Part shown: one piece after another, positions 32,033 to 40,207 of the stretch | Layout of the letters: each line of letters opens with the position of its first letter | Numbering within the stretch: position 1 is the stretch's first letter | Assembly: GCA_964494475.1 (NCBI GenBank) | Contig: CAZBRS010000006.1 | Location: 55,288-119,287, forward strand | Reading direction: 5' to 3' | Source: CAZBRS01 sp964494475 | GTDB taxonomy: Bacteria; Myxococcota_A; UBA9042; CAZBRS01 | DNA length: 64,000 nucleotides | Notes under the pieces: generated by a model | The model's input: the letters and a program-made list of their open reading frames with translations, nothing else | The model's database searches: none | What the model was told of the DNA's origin: nothing | Program-made: the position numbers and the translations under genes

Positions 32033-33135
32033 AGCCACCCCAACCCGGGCAGGCGCAGCCCCGTGTCGTCGGGAAGGCCCAGCAGCCGGTTCATCCACTG
32101 CACGCCGCCGCCCGCGGCGCCCTTCACCAGGTTGTCGATCACCGAGAACACCACCAGGTCGCGGCCGCGCACCGCCACGCCGAGCCGCGCCCGGTTGGTG
32201 CCCACCACCTCGGTGAGCGCCGGGGGCTTCGCGGTGACGGTGACGAACGGGCTCGCGGCATAGAAGGCCGAGGCGCGCGCGACCAGATCGTCGACGTCGG
32301 AGGGCGCCTCGGGGGTGAGCGTCAGGGAGAGCGTGGCGTGGATGCCGCGTACGAACGGCCCCGAGTGCGGCACGAAGCGCACGTCGGGCTCGACCCCGCC
32401 CCGCAGGCGGCCCAGCAGCAGGCGCATCTCGGGCTCGTGGCGATGGCCGAGGGGCGCGTACCCCACCATCGTCGAGCGCCGCTCGGGGTGGTGGGTGCCG
32501 GCCGAGGGCGTACGGCCGCTGCCGCTGGAGCCGGTCACAGCCGCCGCGAACACCGAGGGATCGGCCAGGCCGAGCGCCAGGAAGGGCGCCGCGCCCAGGG
32601 TCACGGCGGTCGTGAAGCAGCCGGGGTGGGCCACGTGCCCCGCCGGCACGCCGGGCTCCAGCTCGGGGAGCGCGCACGTGAACTCTGCCAGGCGGGCCGG
32701 CGCGGCGTGGGGGGCGCCGTACACGCGCTCGTAGCGCGCCGGATCGGCGAAGCGGAAGTCGGCCGACAGATCGACCAGGCGCGGGGTCCGCGCCGCGCCG
32801 GCCGCCGCCATCAGCAGCCGCTCGACCACGGCGGCCGAGGCGCCATGGGGGGTGGCCAGGAACACGCCGGCGAGCTCACCCGCGCCGACCGAGGCCACCA
32901 CGTCGTCCAGCGCCGAGAACGTCAGCGCCTCGACCTCCGAGCCCGCCAGGTGCGGGAACACGGCGCCGAGCGACTCGCCGACCCGGCTGGTGGAGGCCAC
33001 CATGGCCAGGCGCAGCCGCGGGTGCCCCGCGAGCAGGCGCGCCACCTCGCCCGACACGTAGCCGTTGCCGCCGATCAGGGCCACCGGAAGCGGGGCGCAG
33101 CCCCCGCTCTCCTCAATGAAGGTCGACGTCGTCAT
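32029..33135 (-). CDS. argC: N-acetyl-gamma-glutamyl-phosphate reductase
   Basis: A 368-residue NADP-linked dehydrogenase. VALIGGNGYVSGEVARLLAGH is the Rossmann start, FLATPHGAS and LVDLSADFRF the middle, HPGCFTTAV the catalytic cysteine, and GHRHEPEM with PHSGPFVRGIHAT the C-terminal substrate region. The segment THHPERRSTMVGYAPLGHRHEPEM is the longer form seen in part of the family. The N-terminal 15 residues before the Rossmann strand are longer than usual. They overlap the end of the upstream P-loop gene by 23 bases, so the true start could be slightly later. Confidence 0.92.
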   Translation of the reverse strand: MTTSTFIEESGGCAPLPVALIGGNGYVSGEVARLLAGHPRLRLAMVASTSRVGESLGAVFPHLAGSEVEALTFSALDDVVASVGAGELAGVFLATPHGASAAVVERLLMAAAGAARTPRLVDLSADFRFADPARYERVYGAPHAAPARLAEFTCALPELEPGVPAGHVAHPGCFTTAVTLGAAPFLALGLADPSVFAAAVTGSSGSGRTPSAGTHHPERRSTMVGYAPLGHRHEPEMRLLLGRLRGGVEPDVRFVPHSGPFVRGIHATLSLTLTPEAPSDVDDLVARASAFYAASPFVTVTAKPPALTEVVGTNRARLGVAVRGRDLVVFSVIDNLVKGAAGGGVQWMNRLLGLPDDTGLRLPGLGWL

Positions 33136-34213
33136 CGTCGTCTCCCGGCGCGGCGACCGGGCGCACGGCCAGGTCGAGCGAGGCCAGCACGAGCTCGGCC
33201 AACGCGCCGCGCTCGGTGCGCGCGTTGCGGCCCGGCACGCCCGTCTGCTGCTCGACCAGCCGGCTGCCGGCCGTGTTGTCGGTGGCCGGCCCCGTGACCA
33301 CGGTGGCGGCCAGGTCGTAGCGCGTCTTCAGGAGCTCGACGCCACCCCACGCGGCCACGGGGTCGCTGGCGGCCAGCACGACCGCGCCGAACGAGCCTCG
33401 CAGCTCGGGATCGGCCAGGATGGCGTCAACGCCGTAGAGGCCGAGCAGGCCGTCGCCCAGTTCGAGCACGATGACGTCGGGCGATCCCGCGGCCAGGTGC
33501 GTAAGCAGCGTACGCGCCACCAGGGGCGACTCGTTGGGGGTGGTCGTGACCACGCCGAAGTCGGTGAAGATGTGCACGGCGACCGCTCCGGAGTCTTCCA
33601 TGGCCAGGATGTCGCGCCGCAGCGAAACGCCGGTGGCCTTGCCCGCGGCCACGCGCAGGCCGCGGTGCGTCAGGTCCTGCACCAGGGCGCACGCGGCGGC
33701 GGTCTTGCCCGCGTTCATCGAGCTGCCCACGATGGCGATGACCGGCACGCCGCCGAGGCGCAGCTCGTTGCTCACCGGCAGCGCGCCCTGGGTGATGTGC
33801 GCGGGCACGCCGACGCGCTGGCCCAGGAAGGGGAACGACAGCACCTGCCCCAGCACCTCGCACTCGAAGGGCGGCCCCAGGTCGGGGTTCACGCTGTCGC
33901 AGAGGCCCAGCACGCCTCCCAGGTTCAAGAGGTTGATGGTGTCGCCCGGGCGCACCTCAGGGGGCACGTGCCCGGCGTAGCCGAACAGCGCCTTGCGGTG
34001 CCCCAGCGCGCCGGCCACCAGATCGCCGGGCTTCAGCTTCGAGAAGCGCCCCGAGGGCTGCTCCAGCTGGTTGTAGGTGCTCTTCGAGGTGAGCACGCGC
34101 ACCGCGATGACGCCGCCCTCGACGGCCGGGATCTCCGGGTCGAGGCGCACCTCGCGCGGCAGGCGGCAGTTGCGGGTCACCGAGCCGATCTTGTCGAGCA
34201 GGATGCGCCTCAT
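33113..34213 (-). CDS. P-loop NTPase of unknown function in the arginine operon
   Basis: A 366-residue cytosolic protein. The N-terminal half (1-150) is a beta-rich domain with two KPGD/RPGD-type turns and no known signature. The C-terminal half has IVGSSMNAGKTAAACALVQDL, a P-loop (163-171), then AGKATGVSLRRDILAMEDSG. VIVLELGDGLLGLYGVDAIL follows, as in the DUF1611/dethiobiotin-synthetase-like ATPase folds. It ends in an acidic GDDDDDVDLH. It sits between argR and argC, overlapping both by a few bases, which ties it to arginine metabolism. Whether it replaces a missing step, such as acetylglutamate formation, is not shown by any motif. Confidence 0.6.
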   Translation of the reverse strand: MRRILLDKIGSVTRNCRLPREVRLDPEIPAVEGGVIAVRVLTSKSTYNQLEQPSGRFSKLKPGDLVAGALGHRKALFGYAGHVPPEVRPGDTINLLNLGGVLGLCDSVNPDLGPPFECEVLGQVLSFPFLGQRVGVPAHITQGALPVSNELRLGGVPVIAIVGSSMNAGKTAAACALVQDLTHRGLRVAAGKATGVSLRRDILAMEDSGAVAVHIFTDFGVVTTTPNESPLVARTLLTHLAAGSPDVIVLELGDGLLGLYGVDAILADPELRGSFGAVVLAASDPVAAWGGVELLKTRYDLAATVVTGPATDNTAGSRLVEQQTGVPGRNARTERGALAELVLASLDLAVRPVAAPGDDDDDVDLH

Positions 34214-34671
34214 GGCGTGGCCCCGTCGTGGGCGGCGCGGAGCAGCGACAGCAGCCGCGCCTGGTCCGAGCTTCGCTTGCAGGCCAGGAAGATGGTGTCG
34301 TCGCCCGCGAGGGACCCGACGACCTCGGGCCAGCGCGCCTCGTCGATGGCGCGGCAGAGGGCCGAGGCCAGGCCCGAGGGCGTGCGCACGATCACCAGGT
34401 TGCGGCCCGCCGACGCCACCGAGAGCACCGCCGAGGCCAGCAGCGAGAGCGCGACGCCGCCGCCCGCCAGCGAGGGCCCCGGCGAGCCCACCACGTAGAC
34501 GCCGCCCTGCTTGGCGGCGCCCAACGCGCGCAGGTCGCGCGAGACGCTCGACTGCGTGACGTCGAAGCCAGCCGCCACGAGCCGCAGCAACAAGTCGTCC
34601 TGGGTCGCGATGGACTCCCGTGCGATCAGCTCGCGAATGGCCCTGCGCCGGTCTCCGGTTCCCGAAGGCAT
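34210..34671 (-). CDS. argR: Arginine repressor ArgR
   Basis: A 153-residue transcriptional regulator. The N-terminal winged helix has RRAIRELIARESIATQDDLLLRL and VTQSSVSRDLRALGAAK, the SR(D/T)L recognition helix. The C-terminal oligomerisation/arginine domain ends with EVVGSLAGDDTIFLACKR, matching GDDT. It binds arginine and represses arg genes. ATG 34671 is chosen because GGAGGG precedes it; the alternative at 34719 is upstream of the family N-terminus. As first gene of the operon it is likely autoregulated. Confidence 0.92.
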   Translation of the reverse strand: MPSGTGDRRRAIRELIARESIATQDDLLLRLVAAGFDVTQSSVSRDLRALGAAKQGGVYVVGSPGPSLAGGGVALSLLASAVLSVASAGRNLVIVRTPSGLASALCRAIDEARWPEVVGSLAGDDTIFLACKRSSDQARLLSLLRAAHDGATP

Positions 34672-34700
34672 GCCACCCTCCGTGGCAGATGATGCTGCGC

Positions 34701-34729
34701 TTGATACGGTTATGCGCATGAACTTGCAA
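34701..34729 (-). promoter_or_regulatory. Sigma-70-type promoter of the arginine operon with an ATGCGCAT palindrome
   Basis: Minus strand TTGCAA (34729-34724), 17-base spacer, TATCAA (34706-34701). The palindrome ATGCGCAT (34712-34719) sits in the spacer, a place where ArgR binding would block transcription. A separate CCGAAT-C-ATTCGG inverted repeat lies at 34745-34757. Neither matches the E. coli ARG box closely. Confidence 0.55.
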
Positions 34730-34769
34730 GCCAGAATCGTGGAGCCGAATCATTCGGAGGGCTTCCGGC

Positions 34770-34799
34770 TTGACCGCGTCCCCGCCCCTGGGGAACAAT
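34770..34799 (+). promoter_or_regulatory. Promoter for the ThyX-like operon
   Basis: TTGACC (34770-34775), 18-base spacer, AACAAT (34794-34799). Transcription would start near 34806, about 16 bases before ATG 34822 with its GGGAGG site. Confidence 0.45.
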
Positions 34800-34821
34800 G
34801 CCGCCGTACGCGGGAGGCTGT

Positions 34822-36333
34822 ATGTCCTTCGAAGCGCTGACGCCGTTCGTGACCAACCTCGACGGGCCGGTCTACTGCCTCCGCGACCTCCCCGAAGAGG
34901 TCGCGAGCGTGCTGTTCGCCTACGTGAGCCGCTCGCCCCACTCGTTCCGCGAGAACCTGCGCACGCTGCTGGGCGAGGAGGGCATCGCGGCGGCGGCGGG
35001 CTCCAGCGCCTTCGACCCGGCCTCCGAGACCGCCCGGCGCTTCCACGAGAAGTGGGTGGTGGGCTACGGCCACGCCTCGGTGGCCGAGCACTCGGTGCTG
35101 CGCTACGGCGTCGAGCAGGTCTCGATCCTGGCCACCAAGCTGCTCGAGGACGCGCGCCTGGCCTCCTACACCGAGAAGTCGACCCGCTACCAGTACTTCG
35201 GCCGCGACACCTTCCTGCGCGACGTCGACCTGTGGGCCTCGCCCCTGGCCGACGCGTGCGAGTCCGGCCTGGTCGGGCTCATGGACGCCTACCGCGACGC
35301 CTTCACGGCCCTCGACGCCTTCCTGCGACGCAAGGTGCCCCCGAAGCCCGAGGCCAGCCCCAAGGCCTACGAGGCCGCGCTGCACGCCCAGGTGTGCGAC
35401 GCCGCCCGCTACCTGCTCCCGCTCGCGACGCGCACCATGGTGGCCGTGACCGTCAACGCCCGCGAGGCCGCCTGGATGATCACCAAGCTGCTCTCGTCGC
35501 CCCTGGCCGAGGCCCGCGAGCTCGGGCTCGCCCTGCGCGACGAGGGCCGCAAGATCTGCCCCACGCTGCTCCGCCACGCCGACGCCAACGCCTTCCTGAC
35601 CACCGCCGCCGACCTCGCCGCCACGGCCGCGGCCAGCGTCCCGGCGGGCCCCGCTTCGACCGGCGTCGAGGCCGGCAACGGCGTTCGCCTGGTCGGCTTC
35701 ACGCCGGGGGGCCTCGACCACCTGCTCGGCCTGTGGCTGGCCGAGAACGGCACCGCCGATCTCGCGACCACGCTGCGCCACGTGGCCGGCCTGCCCGAGC
35801 CCGCCAAGCTCGAACTGCTGGGGCGGCTGCACGCCGCCATGGGCCCCCACGACATTCCCCCGCGCGCCTTCGAGGGGCTGCACTACACCTTCGAGGTCAC
35901 CGTCGACTACGGCGCCTTCCGCGACATCCAGCGCCACCGCATCGGGTTGCAGCTGAACCCGCGGCTCGACACCTCGCTGGGCTTCGAGACCCCCGACGAG
36001 ATCGTCGAGGCCGGGCTCGAGCCCGCCTACCACGAGCAGATGGAGCGCGCCGCCGACCTGTACGGGCGCGCCGCTTCGCGCTTCCCGGTGCAGGCCCAGT
36101 ACCTGCTGCCGCTGGCCTGGCGCAAGCGCGTGGTCTTCGACTGGAACCTGCGCGAGGTGGCCCACTTCGTGCGCCTGAGGAGCTCGCCCCAGGGCCACAT
36201 CAGCTACCGGCGCCTGGCCTGGCAGCTGCGCGACGCCGTGGTGGCCGCGCACCCGTTCGCGGCGCCCTTCCTGCCCGTCGACCGCAACCGCTACGCGCTC
36301 GGACGCCTGGAGGCCCATGGCCGCGTGGAGTGA
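34822..36333 (+). CDS. Double-module ThyX-like protein without the ThyX signature
   Basis: A 503-residue cytosolic protein with two ThyX-fold halves. Classical ThyX, about 220-250 residues, makes dTMP with FAD and needs RHRxxSxNExSxRY. In the first half GHASVAEHSVLRYGVEQVS aligns with the usual GHxSxxEHxxFxF, but the following motif is replaced by SYTEKSTRY (115-123). In the second half FRDIQRHRIGLQLNPRLDTS (from residue 366) keeps the RHR (371-373) but loses the Ser and Glu. A pseudo-symmetric homologue with altered chemistry is more likely than a thymidylate synthase. ATG 34822 has GGGAGG upstream; its end overlaps the next gene by 17 bases. Annotation pipelines may call it thyX. Confidence 0.75.
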   Translation: MSFEALTPFVTNLDGPVYCLRDLPEEVASVLFAYVSRSPHSFRENLRTLLGEEGIAAAAGSSAFDPASETARRFHEKWVVGYGHASVAEHSVLRYGVEQVSILATKLLEDARLASYTEKSTRYQYFGRDTFLRDVDLWASPLADACESGLVGLMDAYRDAFTALDAFLRRKVPPKPEASPKAYEAALHAQVCDAARYLLPLATRTMVAVTVNAREAAWMITKLLSSPLAEARELGLALRDEGRKICPTLLRHADANAFLTTAADLAATAAASVPAGPASTGVEAGNGVRLVGFTPGGLDHLLGLWLAENGTADLATTLRHVAGLPEPAKLELLGRLHAAMGPHDIPPRAFEGLHYTFEVTVDYGAFRDIQRHRIGLQLNPRLDTSLGFETPDEIVEAGLEPAYHEQMERAADLYGRAASRFPVQAQYLLPLAWRKRVVFDWNLREVAHFVRLRSSPQGHISYRRLAWQLRDAVVAAHPFAAPFLPVDRNRYALGRLEAHGRVE

Positions 36334-37102
36334 TCGCCTCGCCGAGACGCTGCGTCGCTGGGACCGCGAAGCCCGGGTCGAGGGCGAAGGCGACGGCCGC
36401 GCCATCGCCGTCGTGCTCATCGCCAGCGTGTGCCTGCTGCTCCTGCACTTCGTGGTGCTCTCGAACCACGTCCAACGCGAGCTCGCCGACGCCCTCCTGG
36501 CCCTCGCGCCCGGCTGGCTGGGGCTCGACCCCCAGCGCGATCGACCTCTGCTCGAGGGCGTGGTCTGGTCCCTCGGCTGCGGCTTCTTCTACGTGCTGGT
36601 GCCCGCCACGGTGCTGCGCGCGCTCTGGGGCGAACGCCTGGCCGAGCACGGCTTCACCCTGCGCGGCTACCTGGCCCACGTGCACTGGTACGCGCTGCTC
36701 TTCGTCCCCGTGGGACTGCTGGTCGTGCTGGTCTCGCTGCAGCCCACGTTCCAGGACAAGTACCCCTTCTACCGCGAGGTGCGCGGCTGGGCCGACCTGC
36801 TGGTCTGGGAGGTCGCCTACGGCGCGCAGTTCGTGTTCCTCGAGTTCTTCTTCCGTGGCTTCTTCATCCACGGGCTGAAGCGCCGCCTGGGCATCTACAG
36901 CGTGTTCGTCATGATCACGCCCTACATGATGATCCACTTCGGCAAGCCCATGCTCGAGGCCACCGGCGCCATCGTGGCCGGCACCATCCTCGGCTTCCTG
37001 GCGCTGCGCACCGGCTCGGTGTTCGGGGGCGCCACCATCCACATTTTGGTGGCCTGGTCCATGGACCTGATGGCGCTGTATCGCAAGGGCTTCTTCGGGT
37101 AG
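36317..37102 (+). CDS. CPBP-family intramembrane metalloprotease-like protein
   Basis: A 261-residue membrane protein with about six or seven helices. VFLEFFFRGFFIHGL corresponds to the CPBP ExxxR motif but lacks the first Glu. PYMMIHFGKPMLEA and GFLALRTGSVFGGATIHILVAWSMD are the later motifs with the conserved His residues. Such proteins cleave peptides within the membrane or protect against bacteriocins. Here the core residues are mostly present, so activity is possible but uncertain. GGAGG precedes ATG 36317, which overlaps the preceding gene by 17 bases. It lies 18 bases ahead of mtnA. Confidence 0.8.
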   Translation: MAAWSDRLAETLRRWDREARVEGEGDGRAIAVVLIASVCLLLLHFVVLSNHVQRELADALLALAPGWLGLDPQRDRPLLEGVVWSLGCGFFYVLVPATVLRALWGERLAEHGFTLRGYLAHVHWYALLFVPVGLLVVLVSLQPTFQDKYPFYREVRGWADLLVWEVAYGAQFVFLEFFFRGFFIHGLKRRLGIYSVFVMITPYMMIHFGKPMLEATGAIVAGTILGFLALRTGSVFGGATIHILVAWSMDLMALYRKGFFG

Positions 37103-37120
37103 CGAGAGGGAGGCGCCCGC

Positions 37121-38149
37121 ATGGACACGGTCCGACCCATCGCCTGGCACGACGACGCGCTCGAGTTGCTGGACCAGCGCGTGCTCCCCGACCGCGAGAC
37201 GTACGTGCGGTGCACCACCGCCCCGCAGGTGGCCGAGGCCATCCGCGACATGACGGTGCGGGGCGCGCCCGCCATCGGCATCACGGCCGCATACGGCGTG
37301 GTGCTGGGCGTGGCCGACGCCGAGGCCCGGGGGGCCGACGCCGGGCCCGTGTTCGACCTGCTGCAGGCCACGCGCCCCACCGCGGTGAACCTGCGCTGGG
37401 CCCTCGACCGCATGCGCGCACGCCTCGCGGCCCTCCGCTCCGCGGGGCCCGGTCCCCACGCCCCCGCTCTTCTGGCCGAGGCCCACGCCATCCTCGCCGA
37501 CGACATCGCCCGCAACCGTCGCCTGGGCGCCCACGGGGCCGACCTGATCGCCGACGGCGTGGGCGTGCTCACCCACTGCAACGCGGGCGCGCTGGCCACG
37601 GGCGGCTACGGCACGGCGCTCGGCGTCATCCGGGCGGCCTGGGAGGCCGGCAAGCGCTTCACCGTGTACGCCGACGAGACCCGCCCCCGCCAGCAGGGCG
37701 CGCGCCTCACGGTGTGGGAGCTCGCGCGCGAAGGCATCGACGTGCGCCTGCTCGCCGACACCATGGCCGCCAGCCTGATGGCGCGCGGGCGCATCCAACT
37801 GGCCATCACCGGCGCCGATCGCATCGCCCGCAACGGCGACGCCGCCAACAAGATCGGCACGTACGCCGTGGCCATCTGCTGCCGGTACCACGGCCTGCCC
37901 TTCCACATCGCCGCCCCCCTCTCCACCTTCGACCCCCGCCTGGCCGACGGCTCGGGCATCCCCATCGAGGAGCGCGACGCCGACGAGGTGCGCGTCATCA
38001 ACGGCGCCCCCATCACGGTGCCCGACGTCCGGGTCGAGAACCCGGGCTTCGACGTGACCCCCGCCGGCCTCATCACGAGCCTCGTGACCGAGCACGGGCG
38101 GTTCCGCCCCGACCAGGTCGACCGGTACTTGCAGGAGCAGGGCCTGTAG
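37121..38149 (+). CDS. mtnA: S-methyl-5-thioribose-1-phosphate isomerase
   Basis: A 342-residue enzyme of the methionine salvage pathway that converts methylthioribose-1-phosphate to the ribulose form. DMTVRGAPAIGITAAYG is the N-terminal signature. VLTHCNAGALATGGYGTAL has the catalytic cysteine, YADETRPRQQGARLT the next block, and TGADRIARNGDAANKIGTY the catalytic Asp and substrate loop. The length is standard and GGGAGG precedes the ATG. The other steps of the pathway are not in the window. The eIF2B-like archaeal paralogue is excluded by these motifs. Confidence 0.95.
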   Translation: MDTVRPIAWHDDALELLDQRVLPDRETYVRCTTAPQVAEAIRDMTVRGAPAIGITAAYGVVLGVADAEARGADAGPVFDLLQATRPTAVNLRWALDRMRARLAALRSAGPGPHAPALLAEAHAILADDIARNRRLGAHGADLIADGVGVLTHCNAGALATGGYGTALGVIRAAWEAGKRFTVYADETRPRQQGARLTVWELAREGIDVRLLADTMAASLMARGRIQLAITGADRIARNGDAANKIGTYAVAICCRYHGLPFHIAAPLSTFDPRLADGSGIPIEERDADEVRVINGAPITVPDVRVENPGFDVTPAGLITSLVTEHGRFRPDQVDRYLQEQGL

Positions 38150-38156
38150 GTACAAT
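38129..38156 (+). promoter_or_regulatory. Promoter for a possibly leaderless lipoprotein mRNA
   Basis: TTGCAG (38129-38134), 16-base spacer, TACAAT (38151-38156). The -10 ends nine bases before ATG 38166, so transcription would start at or within two or three bases of the start codon. No Shine-Dalgarno is present. It overlaps the end of mtnA. Confidence 0.45.
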
Positions 38157-38165
38157 CGGGCCCCG

Positions 38166-39494
38166 ATGACGCCCCCGCTCACGCACCCCCGCCTCGCGCT
38201 GCTGCTGCTCGTCGGCCTGCTGGCCTGCGCGCGCGTGGCCCCCGTCGATCCCACGACGCGCCTGCCCGCCGACGCCAAGGCCGCGCTGGCCCTGCCCCCG
38301 CTGCCCGAGCTGAAGCAGTCCCTGTTCGAGCTGGTCTACAACGTGCCGGGCCTCGACGGCGTGGCCGACTGGCTGCACTTCCGCTTCGGGCTCGATCTCG
38401 AGGCCGACACCGAGGGGCCGCGCTTCGGCGTGGCCGACCAGGTGCCGTTGGCGGTGTTCCTGCGCGGCCCGTTCTGGGTGCTGGCCGTGCCGCTGGCCGA
38501 ACCCGCGCGCTTCGCGGCCTACCTCGACGAGCGCCTGGCCGGCAACGGCTTCGACCGGGCGGGCCCCGGCGCGTGGACCCAGGGCAAGAAGGCGATCGTC
38601 GCCCGCGTCGACGGCGGTTTGGCCTGGATCTCGCGCTGCAACGCCGACAGCGTCGAGTATCTGCGAAGTGAGCTCGCCAAGGCCGCGGCCGGCCCGTTCG
38701 GCCCGGCGCTGACGCGCGCCCCCGACGCGACGATGGCGCTCCGGGGTCGCTGGTTCGACCTGCTCTCCGCCCTCGACCCGCTGGCCGTGTTCGGCCAGGT
38801 CCCGCTCGCCGTACGCGGCACACTCTACGGCTTCGGCGACGTCGAGGCCTCGGCCCGCGTTGGCAAGGACGGCGTGGCGTTGACGATCGACCTGGCGGGC
38901 GGGGGCAACGCCAGCCTGGTGCGCGGCTTGACCGGGGGTGGCGCCCCACGCTGGCGCGAGCTCGCGGAGGCCTCCCTGTGGAACCCCGTGGTCCGCGCGT
39001 CCCTCGCCGTCTCGCCGGCCCTGCTCGAGCCCTGGCTGCCCGCCGACCTGCGCGGCCAGTGGGACGGCTCCCTGGCCGTGGCCGTCGGCGTCCCCAAGTC
39101 GCCCGCGCGCCTCGTGAAGGCCGTCGTGACCGATCCTTCGCGCTTCCCCTGGTCCGAGCTCCCCTGGACCGTGGTGGCCGGGCGCCTGCGTCACGAGGGC
39201 GTCGAGGCGCTGCTCGGGCCGGTGCTGCCCCTGCCGTACCGCTACGTGTGGAGCGCCGAGGCGCTCACCGTCACGTCGGGCGCCGCCGGCCGCGGCGAGG
39301 CCCCCAAAGAGCCGGGGACCCCTCCCGGCGGCCTGCTGGGGCTGCACGTGTCCTTCCGCACGCTCTACGAGGCGCTCCGCGAGACCGACCTGTTCCCCTA
39401 CGCCCTGAAGCTCCTGTCGGGGCCGCGCGAGCTCTCCGTCGACGTGGGCGCCCGGGGCGACGGCCTGATCCTCAGGGTGGAGCTCGCGCTATGA
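38166..39494 (+). CDS. Large lipoprotein of unknown function, partner of an ABC exporter
   Basis: A 442-residue lipoprotein: LALLLLVGLLACAR ends in the lipobox LLAC. The mature part has repeating beta-alpha patterns (LAVFLRGPFWVLAVPLAEPARFAAYLDERLAG, and similarly later FLRGP-type and LPLPYRYVWSAEALTVTSG), suggesting a duplicated fold. It ends with a strand RLSVDVGARGDGLILRVELAL-like segment. The stop overlaps the ABC ATPase ATG by four bases. The conserved coupling suggests that it assists the ABC system, as periplasmic adaptor or substrate (inference). No family recognised. Confidence 0.6.
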   Translation: MTPPLTHPRLALLLLVGLLACARVAPVDPTTRLPADAKAALALPPLPELKQSLFELVYNVPGLDGVADWLHFRFGLDLEADTEGPRFGVADQVPLAVFLRGPFWVLAVPLAEPARFAAYLDERLAGNGFDRAGPGAWTQGKKAIVARVDGGLAWISRCNADSVEYLRSELAKAAAGPFGPALTRAPDATMALRGRWFDLLSALDPLAVFGQVPLAVRGTLYGFGDVEASARVGKDGVALTIDLAGGGNASLVRGLTGGGAPRWRELAEASLWNPVVRASLAVSPALLEPWLPADLRGQWDGSLAVAVGVPKSPARLVKAVVTDPSRFPWSELPWTVVAGRLRHEGVEALLGPVLPLPYRYVWSAEALTVTSGAAGRGEAPKEPGTPPGGLLGLHVSFRTLYEALRETDLFPYALKLLSGPRELSVDVGARGDGLILRVELAL

Positions 39495-40207
39495 CCGACG
39501 CGCCCCCCATCCTCGAGATCCACGGCCTGATCAAGACCTGGCGCGACGCGGCCCGCCCCGAGCCGGTCCTGAACGGCGTCGACCTGGCCGTGGCCCCGGG
39601 CGAGCTCCTGGCCATCGTCGGGCGCTCGGGCTCGGGCAAGACCACGCTGCTGTCCGTGATGGGCGGCCTCGATCGCGACTACCGTGGGCACGTGCGCGTG
39701 CTCGGCCGCGACCTCCAGAAGCTCTCGGACCGCGAGCTCTCCGCGCTGCGCAACCGCTCCATCGGCTTCGTCTTCCAGTTCCACCACCTGCTGCCGCACC
39801 TCACCTGCCTCGAGAACGTCCTGGTGCCCTGGCACTTCGGCGACCGCCTCTCGGCCCGCGAGGCCGGCGAGCGCGCGGCGTCGGCGCTCGAACGCGTGGG
39901 GCTGCCCGACGTCGGGGGCCGACGACCGAGCCAGCTCTCGGGGGGCGAGCAGCAGCGCGTGGCCATCGCGCGGGCCCTGTTCTTCGGGCCTCCGCTGCTG
40001 CTCTGCGACGAGCCCACCGGCAGCCTCGACCGCCGCTCGGGCGAGGTCGTCCTCGACCTGTTCGAAGAGCTGAGCGCCCGCGACGGCGTCACCGTGGTCA
40101 TCATCTCGCACGAGGCCTGGATCGCCCGCCGGGCGCGCCGGGTCGTGCGCGTGGCCGACGGGCGCCTGACCGACGCCGGGGCCGAGACGGTGGAGGACGT
40201 CGGATGA
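39491..40207 (+). CDS. ABC transporter ATP-binding protein (LolD/MacB type)
   Basis: A 238-residue ATPase that powers its paired FtsX-type permease. GRSGSGKTTLLSVMGG is Walker A, FQFHHLLPHLTCLENV the Q-loop region, LSGGEQQRVAIARAL the signature, and LLLCDEPTGSLDRRSG Walker B with the D-loop. IISHE is the H-loop. The layout matches LolD/MacB-class ATPases, which work with lipoprotein release or mechanotransmission pumps. It overlaps both neighbours in ATGA motifs, giving equal translation of lipoprotein, ATPase and permease. Confidence 0.93.
   Translation: MTDAPPILEIHGLIKTWRDAARPEPVLNGVDLAVAPGELLAIVGRSGSGKTTLLSVMGGLDRDYRGHVRVLGRDLQKLSDRELSALRNRSIGFVFQFHHLLPHLTCLENVLVPWHFGDRLSAREAGERAASALERVGLPDVGGRRPSQLSGGEQQRVAIARALFFGPPLLLCDEPTGSLDRRSGEVVLDLFEELSARDGVTVVIISHEAWIARRARRVVRVADGRLTDAGAETVEDVG

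Noticed and set aside
34745..34757. Assignment of CCGAAT-C-ATTCGG as a certain ARG box
   Set aside because: Its arms do not match the classical TNTGAATWWWWATTCANW well, so it is only listed as a candidate palindrome.
34822..36333. Annotation as functional thymidylate synthase thyX
   Set aside because: The RHRxxSxNExS signature is missing in both halves, so the name thyX is not supportable from the sequence.
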